From: Hungatella sp. UBA3402
GTDB lineage: Bacteria; Bacillota; Clostridia; Lachnospirales; Lachnospiraceae
Length of the DNA stretch: 18,459 bases
Assembly (NCBI GenBank): GCA_002358555.1
Contig: DEPC01000218.1
Span: 1-18,459, forward strand
Direction of reading: 5' to 3'
A program made the translations under genes and the position numbers. Below are positions 6,959-14,300 of the stretch, piece by piece. Below the pieces are notes generated by a model. It worked only from the letters and a program-made list of their open reading frames with translations. It made no database searches and was not told where the DNA came from. The first letter of the stretch is position 1. Each line of letters opens with the position of its first letter.

Positions 6959-7483
6959 ATGCAAATTGAAACAAAGAGGATATATTTAAGAGAATTGACA
7001 TTAGACGATTTTTCGGAACTCTATGATGTTTTGGCGGACCCTGCTATTATGCAATATTATCCTTACAATTTCGATAAAGACAGGGTGATGAATTGGATTA
7101 CAAAGAATATTGAGAGATACCAAATGTTCAGATTTGGACTTTGGGCTGTTGTTTTGAAAGAAACTGGTGAAATGATTGGTGACTGTGGTGTTACCATGCA
7201 AACTATCAATGGCAATATAAAACCAGAAATCGGGTATCATATTAACAGAAAATTCCAAAGACAAGGTTATGCAAAAGAGGCTGCACAAAAATGTAGAGAT
7301 TGGACATTTGAAAATACTCCATTTAATATGTTATATTCTTATATGAAAGAGAAGAATATTGCATCTTCTGCTACTGCAATCGCAAATGGAATGTGTAAGG
7401 TTGATGAATTTTTTGATGATGAAAATGAAAAGACTGTGGTCTATGCAATTACAAGGAACGATTGGATTTTGCTTAAAAAGTAA
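6959..7483 (+). CDS. GNAT family N-acetyltransferase, RimJ/RimL type
   Basis: A 174-residue acetyl-CoA-dependent acetyltransferase. The N-terminus (ETKRIYLRELTLDDF) and the central EIGYHINRKFQRQGYAKEA are typical of the RimJ/RimL-like subgroup; the RQGYAKEA stretch (after the beta4 strand) is the acetyl-CoA pyrophosphate loop. The substrate could be a protein N-terminus, an amine or an antibiotic, and cannot be told from sequence. An in-frame TTG at 6947 overlaps the ribosome binding site GGAGG (6949-6953), so the ATG at 6959 is chosen. A TTGACA at 6891-6896 has no acceptable -10 at the right distance. The hairpin and small ORF upstream may influence its expression. Confidence 0.85.
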   Translation: MQIETKRIYLRELTLDDFSELYDVLADPAIMQYYPYNFDKDRVMNWITKNIERYQMFRFGLWAVVLKETGEMIGDCGVTMQTINGNIKPEIGYHINRKFQRQGYAKEAAQKCRDWTFENTPFNMLYSYMKEKNIASSATAIANGMCKVDEFFDDENEKTVVYAITRNDWILLKK

Positions 7484-7525
7484 ATGTTACATTTAATAAT
7501 ATCATGTTGGAGAGACGGGGAAGAT

Positions 7526-7744
7526 ATGTTTGGAAAGAAAAAGACCTCTATGCCCGAAGTTGAATTCGATAGAGAAAACCAGTATGCCGTTTTAAAATGT
7601 AGTATCTGCAATGGAGAGAAGGTAGCTGGATTTAAGGATTTACATACAAGAAAATTTACGGAAGTTATGCTGGTCAGAAATGAGACAGACCTTCAACAGT
7701 TTATGGAATTGTATCATTTGGAATCTGTGGAAAAAGAGTATTAG
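7526..7744 (+). CDS. Small conserved protein of unknown function
   Basis: A 72-residue soluble, charged protein with a lysine-rich start (MFGKKK), a CxxC pair (Cys25, Cys28) and an FKDLHTRKFTEVML segment. I recall similar small proteins in Clostridia, sometimes given unhelpful enzyme names in databases, but no function that I would assert. The frame is open from an ATG at 7484, which touches the stop of the acetyltransferase gene, but that start lacks a ribosome binding site; GGGGAAG just before 7526 and the typical MFGKKK beginning favour the internal ATG. It is probably cotranscribed with the acetyltransferase gene. Confidence 0.65.
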   Translation: MFGKKKTSMPEVEFDRENQYAVLKCSICNGEKVAGFKDLHTRKFTEVMLVRNETDLQQFMELYHLESVEKEY

Positions 7745-7797
7745 TTTATTCTATAATTATCTAAAAAGAAATTTTGAGATAGAATAGGAGATTTTTC

Positions 7798-8367
7798 ATG
7801 TTAAAAGATTTGGTATATCAATGTCGGTCTTATCGGCGGTTTTATGAGGAGATAAGGATTTCTCAAGAAGATTTAAAAGGATTGGCAGATTTGGCTAGAA
7901 TGACTGCCTGTACAGGAAATTCTCAGGCATTGAAATTTAAGTTGGTAAATACTCCAGAGGAAGATGCTCTTGTTTTTTCGACATTAGGCTGGGCCGCTGC
8001 ATTGCCAGACTGGCCAGGGCCAAGACAGGGAGAGAGACCTTCTGCATATATTATTGTGTTAGAAGATAGAAGTCTTGGAAAGAATAAATATATGGATGCT
8101 GGAATTGCTGCTCAAACCATGATGCTTGGGGCAGTGGAAAAAGGATATGGCGGCTGTATGCTGGCCAATGTGCAGCGTGATAAGTTGGCAAAAATGTTTC
8201 ATCTTGATTCTGAACGCTATGTAATCCATATGGTGTTGGCGCTTGGAAAGCCTAAGGAAGAAGTGCAAGTGGTTGCTGTGAGAGAAGATGGAAATGTGAA
8301 CTATTACCGAGATGAAAATGGGAGACATTATGTGCCTAAAAGAAATTTGGAAGATATTATTTTATAA
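7798..8367 (+). CDS. Nitroreductase family FMN-dependent oxidoreductase
   Basis: A 189-residue nitroreductase-fold flavoprotein. The beginning, with CRSYRRF, matches the family's N-terminal FMN-phosphate-binding arginine/serine motif. ACTGNSQALKFKLV (about residues 37-50) corresponds to the usual ...PSaxNxQPwxFvvv segment, and MDAGIAAQTMMLGAVEKGYGGCMLANV (about 98-124) is the conserved helix that lines the flavin site. It is a short member (many have 170-220 residues) and ends soon after the LGKPKEE segment. The ATG at 7798 follows TAGGAG at a suitable distance. Physiological substrate unknown; such enzymes reduce nitro compounds, quinones or flavins in vitro. Confidence 0.86.
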   Translation: MLKDLVYQCRSYRRFYEEIRISQEDLKGLADLARMTACTGNSQALKFKLVNTPEEDALVFSTLGWAAALPDWPGPRQGERPSAYIIVLEDRSLGKNKYMDAGIAAQTMMLGAVEKGYGGCMLANVQRDKLAKMFHLDSERYVIHMVLALGKPKEEVQVVAVREDGNVNYYRDENGRHYVPKRNLEDIIL

Positions 8368-8428
8368 TCTTTAAAAAACATGAATCTATCAAGTAGTAAT
8401 AAAAATATAGTGCATAGAGGGAGAGAGT

Positions 8429-9406
8429 ATGGCAGAGAGAGTCTATTTATGTGAGAAAGGAAAGCAGGGGATAGAAATTTTGGAATGTTGTGGGTTTGAC
8501 AGTTTGGTTGTAATTCCCGAGGAGATCGAGGGTTTGGCAGTGATAGCCCTGGCTCCCTATCTATTTTCTGTCCATGAAAACCATAATGACAGGCAGCATC
8601 TGGATACTTTTTGGTGGTCCTTTGCAGGAAAAAGAATATCTCAACAGGAGGCAGAAGAACTGCCAAAAGTGAAGGGAAACTCTCTAAAAGAACTGAGTTT
8701 TCCATCCTCTTTAAAACAAATAGGTGCCTATAGCTTTTATAATTGTGAAGAGTTAAAAAGGTTGGAGCTTTACAGTACTACCTTGGATTGGGGAGCAGGG
8801 GTGTTTGCCGGCTGTGTGGGAATTGAGGAGTTAGTGATTCATGTAGATGAATCTCAAAAATCTTGTTTAAAGGAAATTTTGGCAGAATTAAGGCAGACTC
8901 TTCGAGTGATTTATAAAGGAAAAGAACAGGCAAATCTGGTTTTCCCAGAATTCTTTGAGGAGGCAGTGGAGAATACTCCAGCAAGAATTTTGGTGACAAA
9001 TACTCATGGATGCGGTCAGAAATATCGGAATGCCTTTGTGCAGACTCAGTTTCAGTTTAAGGAATATGACAGTCTGTTTCCCCATATTCAGGTACAGGAG
9101 TCAGAAGAGTTAGTTATGGAACTGGTGTTAGGAAGGGTTATGTATCCTTATCAACTGGCAGAAGAACATAAAAGACATTATATGCAATATTTAAAAGAGC
9201 ATTGGACTGAGGCAGCCTGTTATATTGTAAAAAAAGAAGATATACAATCTCTTAGGTGGCTGACAGAAAATCTTTCTTATGATAATTCTGACTTAAAGAT
9301 GGCGATTGAGGCTGCGAATCGCAAGGGAAATGTATCTGCAGTCAGCCTGCTTATGAATTTGTCAGGAAGTCAGGAAAAGGCAGGACGGCGCAGGTTTGTA
9401 TTGTAG
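8429..9406 (+). CDS. Leucine-rich-repeat (BspA-like) protein
   Basis: A 325-residue protein without a signal peptide or membrane segment, so probably cytosolic. The middle (about residues 85-150) shows BspA/LRR_5-type repeats: a FPSSLKQIGAYSFYNC unit followed by LKRLELYS...GVFAGCVGIEELVI. The C-terminal third (about 245-315), with EAACYIVKKEDIQSLRWL and IEAANRKGNVSAVSLLMNL, resembles ankyrin-like helical pairs. No enzymatic motif was seen. GGGAGAGAG lies just before the ATG at 8429. In related genomes I believe LRR proteins of this type are neighbours of the VWA-like gene found here at 17470, in which case the region between them is an insertion; this is inference from memory. Confidence 0.72.
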   Translation: MAERVYLCEKGKQGIEILECCGFDSLVVIPEEIEGLAVIALAPYLFSVHENHNDRQHLDTFWWSFAGKRISQQEAEELPKVKGNSLKELSFPSSLKQIGAYSFYNCEELKRLELYSTTLDWGAGVFAGCVGIEELVIHVDESQKSCLKEILAELRQTLRVIYKGKEQANLVFPEFFEEAVENTPARILVTNTHGCGQKYRNAFVQTQFQFKEYDSLFPHIQVQESEELVMELVLGRVMYPYQLAEEHKRHYMQYLKEHWTEAACYIVKKEDIQSLRWLTENLSYDNSDLKMAIEAANRKGNVSAVSLLMNLSGSQEKAGRRRFVL

Positions 9407-9457
9407 AGGAAAATGAGCCATATGAAGCAAGTTTTGTGGAAATAAAATCGTCCAATT

Positions 9458-9886
9458 CTATAAACTGGAATTTATAAACTTGCTCCTTGCCTTTTCGGCT
9501 TCTACAGGATTTATCCATTCAAGAATTGTAATTAGCTCATCATGGGCTGAATTGATATTTCCCCACCAATTCCAGTCCGACTGATTCATTCGCTTTAATA
9601 CTGCTGGCTTAAATACTTTTTGCAGACGAAAGTTTTCTATATACTTTCTTGCAATTACAATTTCAATATATCTCTTGGAATATCTAGGAATACCTATAAC
9701 AAGTACACTTTTATGTCCCATTCCACCATAAACTAAATTAACAAATACTTTTGTATTTGGACGGAACTGTTTATTTCCGTACCTCAATTCATGATTTTCT
9801 CCATATTTATGTTCTTTGACAATATTGCCAACAAGACACCATTGCCATTCATATTCAGCAAAATTTTCTTCTTTTATTGTTTCCAT
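9458..9886 (-). CDS. Conserved hypothetical protein
   Basis: A 142-residue soluble protein rich in aromatic residues (YEWQWCLVGNIV near the start, NWWGN near the end). The segments YGNKQFRPNTKVFV and GIPRYSKRYIEIVI resemble a widespread family of small uncharacterised Firmicute and Bacteroidetes proteins with a GTKxFxPxTKVY motif, which I recognise only by pattern. The first in-frame start is a TTG at 9901; the ATG at 9886 (minus strand) is preferred although neither has a clear ribosome binding site. It starts 20 bp after the TetR stop and is likely translated from the same mRNA. No function is assigned; an immunity-like or regulated accessory protein is possible. Confidence 0.62.
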   Translation of the reverse strand: METIKEENFAEYEWQWCLVGNIVKEHKYGENHELRYGNKQFRPNTKVFVNLVYGGMGHKSVLVIGIPRYSKRYIEIVIARKYIENFRLQKVFKPAVLKRMNQSDWNWWGNINSAHDELITILEWINPVEAEKARSKFINSSL

Positions 9887-9905
9887 TATATTTATTATCA
9901 AACGA

Positions 9906-10460
9906 TTACCCCAAAAGCCCTTTGGTAAGAAGCTTAAGTGTAATTTGAATCATATCTTCCATAGATTCTTTTTGTCCATTCTTTATCCAGAATTTGTAAA
10001 TTTCCGTCAGGCAGCCATTAATATATGCCAACAATATCGGATGAGAGTTGGCATCATAATTGAGGTATTTTTCGTCAAATTTGAGAACTGCATAATTATT
10101 GGTATCTGATGTATCAATAGGGAAATGTCCTTTGCTGTTTAATATTTTTTCATCGAGAACATCGAAAGACAGTGAAGATTTGTAGCAGTTACGCACAACT
10201 TTTTCAAGATCATCAGGCAGTCTTGCATCTTTGATAGGTTCTAGAAAGTGGTCAATGATATCGGTTTGCATTTTAAGCAGTAACGCATCCATAGAAGGAT
10301 AATGAAGATAAAATGTATTGCGGTTAATCTCAGCACGGGAAGCTAGTTCCTGTATAGAAATATGAAAATAATCTTTTTCTTTTAATAATTCTCGGAAAGT
10401 CTGCTGAATCAGACGCTCTGTCTTTCGGAAACGTAAATCCTCCTGCGTTTTTTTCTTCAT
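9906..10460 (-). CDS. TetR/AcrR family transcriptional regulator
   Basis: A 184-residue repressor-type regulator. The N-terminal helix-turn-helix domain covers about residues 10-60 with the diagnostic ISIQELASRAEINRNTFYLHY (recognition helix RNTFYLHY). The rest is an all-helical ligand/dimer domain resembling the DhaS / TetR_C clostridial subgroup, ending in a short MIQITLKLLTKG helix. The length is normal. A promoter with a palindrome over its -35 box lies upstream (10553-10589), consistent with autorepression. The small gene downstream on the minus strand is probably its co-transcribed target or partner. Ligand unknown. Confidence 0.88.
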   Translation of the reverse strand: MKKKTQEDLRFRKTERLIQQTFRELLKEKDYFHISIQELASRAEINRNTFYLHYPSMDALLLKMQTDIIDHFLEPIKDARLPDDLEKVVRNCYKSSLSFDVLDEKILNSKGHFPIDTSDTNNYAVLKFDEKYLNYDANSHPILLAYINGCLTEIYKFWIKNGQKESMEDMIQITLKLLTKGLLG

Positions 10461-10495
10461 TTTTTCAACTCTACTAATCTACAATTTTGTAAATC

Positions 10496-10513
10496 CTGCT
10501 GATTAAACAGCAG
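10496..10513. repeat. Inverted repeat in the tetR leader
   Basis: CTGCTG (10496-10501) and CAGCAG (10508-10513) form a 6-bp dyad with a 6-base centre, 36 bp upstream of the tetR start codon. It may be a second operator or a small leader hairpin. Seen directly; role not known. Confidence 0.4.
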
Positions 10514-10552
10514 TTCACAATATACTGGCTATTGATAAATAAAACTGTTGTT

Positions 10553-10581
10553 ATTATAATATAAATATGCTTGCTAAACAA
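10553..10581 (-). promoter_or_regulatory. Promoter of the tetR transcript
   Basis: On the minus strand TTGTTT (plus 10576-10581) and TATAAT (plus 10553-10558) are separated by exactly 17 bp. The expected start is near 10546, giving a leader of about 85 nt before the tetR start. Confidence 0.68.
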
Positions 10582-10589
10582 TAGTTTAG
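10574..10589. promoter_or_regulatory. Candidate TetR operator over the -35 box
   Basis: CTAAAC-AATA-GTTTAG is a perfect 6-bp dyad with a 4-bp centre, and it overlaps the -35 hexamer of the minus-strand tetR promoter. Binding there would block RNA polymerase, the usual autoregulatory arrangement for TetR proteins. Binding by this protein is inferred. Confidence 0.5.
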
Positions 10590-10683
10590 AGATATTTTTT
10601 GATAAGCCACAACCAGAGATACCATTTGATTGCAGCCATAAAAAAGAATAATTGCAAAACAAAAATGTCAGGAGGCGGTTTGT

Positions 10684-11067
10684 CTGGATCCTATCATAAA
10701 GATTCTTGTCTTCCAGATCAGTACACAATTCTTTTGTATGGAAATCAATAAGATGGAGGGAATAGTTTCTGAAAAACAAACGGCTAATACTTCAAGTGGA
10801 AAGACAATAAGCGTGAGTAATAACATTATTCCAGTACTGGATTTGCATGAAACATTCCAAATACCTCCTTTGACTTCCAGTAAAAATATGTTTATTGTGC
10901 TTGTATTAGACAGCAGGAGATTGGCTGTTGCCATAGATAAAATAGAAGGAATTTATGATATACCATACCATAACCTATATTCGGTTCCTTTCGCTGTACA
11001 GAATAGAACAATTAAAAAGATAGCTGTCTTGGGAGAACGATTAATTCCTGTATTTGCGCCAGAGTAA
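10684..11067 (+). CDS. CheW-like single-domain protein with non-standard start codon
   Basis: The product reads as a CheW scaffold domain, which in chemotaxis links receptors to the CheA kinase. An N-terminal strand pair (KILVFQISTQFFCMEINKME) is followed by the hallmark NIIPVLDLHETFQIPP, MFIVLVLDSRRLAVAIDKIEG and a closing VLGERLIPVF. The first ATG in frame (10738) would cut off the first strand of the domain. The frame is open upstream to a stop at 10639-10641, and AGGAGG at 10670-10675 points to a CTG at 10684 (8-base spacing), giving 127 residues. CTG starts are rare, so the alternative is a gene decayed at its 5' end. No other chemotaxis gene is in the window. Confidence 0.62.
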   Translation: MDPIIKILVFQISTQFFCMEINKMEGIVSEKQTANTSSGKTISVSNNIIPVLDLHETFQIPPLTSSKNMFIVLVLDSRRLAVAIDKIEGIYDIPYHNLYSVPFAVQNRTIKKIAVLGERLIPVFAPE

Positions 11068-11088
11068 TTGTTTATGCAGTTTAGAAGT

Positions 11089-11189
11089 TGGGGCTGTTGC
11101 AAAATAATAGATTTCTACCATATACAGGATGGATATTTGGAATATCATATCTATATATGGTAAAGTCATGGTATTTTGCAACAGCCCCA
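11089..11189. mobile_element. MITE-like element with 18-bp perfect terminal inverted repeats
   Basis: TGGGGCTGTTGCAAAATA (11089-11106) is the exact reverse complement of the sequence at 11172-11189. Nested inside are ACCATATA/TATATGGT (11117-11124, 11154-11161) and GATATT/AATATC (11132-11137, 11141-11146), so the 101 bp can fold almost end to end. There is no room for a transposase. The CTGTTGCAAA core resembles ends of IS6-family and similar insertion sequences. No clear target-site duplication is visible. It sits between the convergent CheW-like and isomerase genes, where it could also act as a two-way transcription barrier. Confidence 0.65.
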
Positions 11190-11227
11190 TTTAACTAGCA
11201 TAATGAGTTAATTTATCTATAGGACCT

Positions 11228-12040
11228 TTATAATCCTCTTATAAATGTCAAATCATCTTTTGCAAACAACAAATTCATTTCCTCTCGAATCAGATAGAGT
11301 TCTCGATCTTGTTTTTGCAGCCATCTGCTGATTGCTTCATAGCGCATGACTCCAGTTCCTAAAGGCTCTGGCTGATATCTTCGGCTCCTTCCCAAAATGA
11401 AATCCTTAATATGCAAGACATCTACATACTCGCCAATAGCTCCTAGCCAAGTTGTCCAAAGCTGCTCTTGGTCTGTATGCTCTGGAAACTCCAACAGATT
11501 TGAGGCATCAAAGATAAGCCGGAGATGTTTGTTATCATTGACTATGGAAATAACTTCCAGAGTTGTCTCCAAATCAGTGAGTGGATGCCAGTATACAGGC
11601 TCTAAGGCTAACTTCATATCAATACGATTCGCTTCTTCCATAACTCTTTGGATACTGTCGAGCATATAAGGCTTCCACTCTCGCTTTTGTTCCTGATTCA
11701 AATGGGGATAGGCTGTTTCTGTTCCAACCACCATGGCCCCCAATTCCTTGCCCAGCAAAAGACTGCGTTTTAATGTCTTTACAGCATAATTCCGAACATT
11801 TTTATCAGGGTTTCCCAAATCCATATAGCAGCCAAATACAGGGATATCCACTCCATTTTTATCAAATTCTTTTCGTATTTGTTTCAGATGCTTAGATGTG
11901 ATACTCTCATAAGAATCAATTTCCATAAATGCTTTAGGCAGAACTAACTGTGCTGCCAGATAGCCCTCATCATGAAGAAGGGCTGCCATTTCTTCTATGC
12001 TTCGTTTCCCATAATCATGGGCCCGAACTCCTGCTTTCAT
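11228..12040 (-). CDS. Sugar phosphate isomerase/epimerase family protein (TIM barrel)
   Basis: A 270-residue xylose-isomerase-like TIM-barrel protein, expected to be cytosolic and metal dependent. Barrel strand ends carry plausible ligands: GTETAYP (about residue 108 on), LALEPVYWHP (about 146-155), LIFDASNLLEF (about 178-188) and DVLHIKDF (about 210-217), the usual Glu/Asp/His pattern of the AP_endonuc_2 superfamily. The exact reaction cannot be read from sequence. The start is the ATG at 12040 (minus), preceded by AGGTGATC; a GTG one codon earlier is less likely. It follows the GH105-type gene on the same strand after about 83 bp with no terminator, so it probably acts on a sugar released by that enzyme. 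Confidence 0.82.
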   Translation of the reverse strand: MKAGVRAHDYGKRSIEEMAALLHDEGYLAAQLVLPKAFMEIDSYESITSKHLKQIRKEFDKNGVDIPVFGCYMDLGNPDKNVRNYAVKTLKRSLLLGKELGAMVVGTETAYPHLNQEQKREWKPYMLDSIQRVMEEANRIDMKLALEPVYWHPLTDLETTLEVISIVNDNKHLRLIFDASNLLEFPEHTDQEQLWTTWLGAIGEYVDVLHIKDFILGRSRRYQPEPLGTGVMRYEAISRWLQKQDRELYLIREEMNLLFAKDDLTFIRGL

Positions 12041-12123
12041 CACAGATCACCTCTCTGTATACAGATATTTTAATTATTTGCAGCAAGAAATCCCTTACTT
12101 CTAAAGGAGGAGTGCATCACTCG

Positions 12124-13245
12124 TCACATAGTAAGCGCCTCAGCTAATGCTAGTATGGTAAGTGATTGTCCATAAGCCATAGGTGCAATCAAAATATTCT
12201 TATAATGTTCTGCATTGTATCCCATGCCTGTACCGCCAGATACATTGAGGACTGTGCCATCTTCGTCAATATTATTTAAAATACCCTGGATAGCTTTTGA
12301 GGCACAAGGAAAGAACGAATCATCTAAAATACCATATCGGATTCCTTTTAAAATTCCTGCTGTGATAGCTGCTGTGCCGGAAGTCTCCAAATAGCTGGTA
12401 CTGTCTGTCAATACTGTATGCCACAGACCACTCTCTTTATCCTGCAATTCTTTTAACTTGGATACTTGAGCCTTATAGGTATCAATGATAAATGCCTTGA
12501 GTCCTGCATTCATGGTTCCCTGGAACATATCTATGTAATCTAAGATTCCCAAGGTAAACCAACTATTTCCCCTGCACCAGAAAATGCCGCCAAAATTGTT
12601 GCGCTCATTAAAGGTCCAGCCATGATAGAAAAGACCACTTTGTTTGTCGTAGAGATATTTAATATGCATCAGCACTTGATGGATGGATTCATCAATCCAC
12701 TCCTGACGTTTATATTTCTGTCCCATACGGTTTAAAAACAGAACCGTCATAAATAAAGTGTCAATCCACATCTCATTTTCATTGAGACGAACTCCCTGAC
12801 GGTCGCCATTAGCGCTGGTGACATGCTGAAACCCTCCTTCTCTGGTGCGAGGGAGGCAGTACATCAGCCAATCTGCCCACTTTAAACAAAGCTCTTCAAA
12901 TTGCTCATCATGATAAGCTTCATTTAGCTCAACTAAGGTTAAAAGCGGGGTGGTAGTGTTGATATTTTTTGATGGAAGTCCTGCACTGATATTATCCTTA
13001 AACCAGCGGTAGAGAAAATCCTTATAGTCATCACGGTTTTTAATCTTCATAATTTTAAGCAGACCATATAAGCCTACACCCTGAGGCCAGTCCCATTCAT
13101 GAATACCAAAATCTCTTTTAAAGAAACCAATTTTTTCTCCACCTTCAGCCAGCTCCTGTTCATCCTCTGGACCGCCTAAGTTCATTAATTTGTCAATCAC
13201 TAATTCTAATTTTGCTTCCAATTCTTTTTGATTGATATCTTTCAT
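12124..13245 (-). CDS. GH88/GH105-type unsaturated uronyl hydrolase
   Basis: A 373-residue (alpha/alpha)6-barrel glycoside hydrolase, closest in look to YteR/RhiN unsaturated rhamnogalacturonyl hydrolases. This family hydrates the double bond of a 4,5-unsaturated uronic acid and so releases it from the neighbouring sugar. Visible landmarks: WDWPQGVGLYG (about 51-61), NTTTPLLTL, EMWIDTLFM with the conserved aspartate (Asp162), YHGWTF (about 207-212), WCRGNSWF (about 223-230), ETSGTAAI and GGTGMGY. There is no signal peptide, so cleavage is intracellular after import of the disaccharide. The ATG at 13245 (minus) has GGAGG five bases upstream; a TTG at 13257 overlaps it. Divergent from the araC gene, cotranscribed with the isomerase-like gene. 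Confidence 0.88.
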   Translation of the reverse strand: MKDINQKELEAKLELVIDKLMNLGGPEDEQELAEGGEKIGFFKRDFGIHEWDWPQGVGLYGLLKIMKIKNRDDYKDFLYRWFKDNISAGLPSKNINTTTPLLTLVELNEAYHDEQFEELCLKWADWLMYCLPRTREGGFQHVTSANGDRQGVRLNENEMWIDTLFMTVLFLNRMGQKYKRQEWIDESIHQVLMHIKYLYDKQSGLFYHGWTFNERNNFGGIFWCRGNSWFTLGILDYIDMFQGTMNAGLKAFIIDTYKAQVSKLKELQDKESGLWHTVLTDSTSYLETSGTAAITAGILKGIRYGILDDSFFPCASKAIQGILNNIDEDGTVLNVSGGTGMGYNAEHYKNILIAPMAYGQSLTILALAEALTM

Positions 13246-13267
13246 TTTACCCTCCAAAACTAGATTT

Positions 13268-13295
13268 TTGCCAACGCTTATTATATAATTATATT
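13268..13295 (+). promoter_or_regulatory. Candidate araC promoter in the divergent intergenic region
   Basis: TTGCCA (13268-13273) and TATATT (13290-13295) lie 16 bp apart in a very AT-rich stretch. Overlapping TATAAT-like hexamers on both strands (13281-13297) mean that the opposite promoter for the GH105 operon probably shares this core, so the two could compete or be regulated together. Confidence 0.45.
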
Positions 13296-13381
13296 ACAAG
13301 TAAATTTCTATCGCTCATGCACGAATGTCTCAGTTTATTTGAATGCCTATTGTTAGTAATACTGTAAGAAAGGTCCTGTCT

Positions 13382-14290
13382 ATGGAAAAAGTTACTTATT
13401 ATGGTGAAACCGATGGTATCGCTTTAGAGCAGATGGTTCGTTACGGTAAATTTGATATGAGGGTGAAACATTTTCATACTCAATATGAAATCTTCTATAT
13501 AGTAGAAGGAGAGCGTGTATTTTTCTTTAATAATCGAGAGTATATTGCCAGAGCCGGTGACTTAATTTTAGTGAATTCCAATTTAATCCATATGACAAAA
13601 TCAGTCAGAGGTTCCAATGATGGGCACAATCGTATTATCCTTTATATAACAAGAGAAAAAATGCAATCTTATGACACCCTCTATCCTGCTCTTCAGTTAG
13701 TTCGTTTCTTTGATGATTATTATGGTGTGTATCACTTAGACCGAGAGCAGCAAGCTTTGATTTTAGGTATGTTTCGGGCACTTCGCCATGCCTTTACAGC
13801 AAGAGAACACAACTATAAAATTGGTATTGATTTAGATATTCTTTCGTGGCTTTTTAAACTCACTGTATTTGTCCACAATCAACGGCAGGAAGTTCCCTCT
13901 GACCATGACAATCCCAGATATAAAGTAGCCTATGCCATTGCCGACTATTTGTCCGAAAATTGCGAGCGTTCTATTTCACTGGAAGAATTGGCAGAACGAT
14001 TTTATTTAAGCAAATCTTATATCTGCCGGATTTTTAAGGAAGTAACTGGCTATACCATCAGTGAATATACCAATATTCACCGAATCCGAAAAGCAAAGCG
14101 ATATTTAGAGGAGACAGACATGAGCATTTCTGAGATTGCCCATGCCTTGGGGTATGAAAGTCTTACCTATTTTGAACGTATGTTTAAGACCTATATGACC
14201 CTTTCTCCCTTAAAATATCGAAAAACTCTGAATACTGTCACATACACAAATATTCCTAACCCCGCATTTTCTATGAGACCACAGGAGTAA
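13382..14290 (+). CDS. AraC family transcriptional regulator
   Basis: A 302-residue regulator. The N-terminal half is a cupin sugar-sensing domain with HFHTQYEIFYIVEGE and a GDLILVNSNLIHM strand. The C-terminal 100 residues hold two helix-turn-helix motifs: ISLEELAERFYLSKSYICRIFKE, and ISEIAHALGYESLTYFERMFK with the family signature through SPLKYRK. It most likely senses the imported oligosaccharide or its product and activates the GH105 operon and perhaps the TRAP operon. The ATG at 13343 has no ribosome binding site; AAAGG precedes the ATG at 13382 by eight bases, so that is used. The stop is only 10 bp from the stop of the converging TRAP large-subunit gene. Confidence 0.9.
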   Translation: MEKVTYYGETDGIALEQMVRYGKFDMRVKHFHTQYEIFYIVEGERVFFFNNREYIARAGDLILVNSNLIHMTKSVRGSNDGHNRIILYITREKMQSYDTLYPALQLVRFFDDYYGVYHLDREQQALILGMFRALRHAFTAREHNYKIGIDLDILSWLFKLTVFVHNQRQEVPSDHDNPRYKVAYAIADYLSENCERSISLEELAERFYLSKSYICRIFKEVTGYTISEYTNIHRIRKAKRYLEETDMSISEIAHALGYESLTYFERMFKTYMTLSPLKYRKTLNTVTYTNIPNPAFSMRPQE

Positions 14291-14300
14291 AGGAGATTCT

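Noticed and set aside
9816..10109. Plus-strand ORF of 97 codons over the tetR 3' end
   Set aside because: Antisense shadow of the TetR and hypothetical genes; no ribosome binding site or recognisable protein features.
10474..10934. Two minus-strand ORFs of 88-101 codons opposite the CheW-like gene
   Set aside because: They overlap a well-supported CheW-like frame and the tetR promoter, and have no recognisable domain or ribosome binding site.
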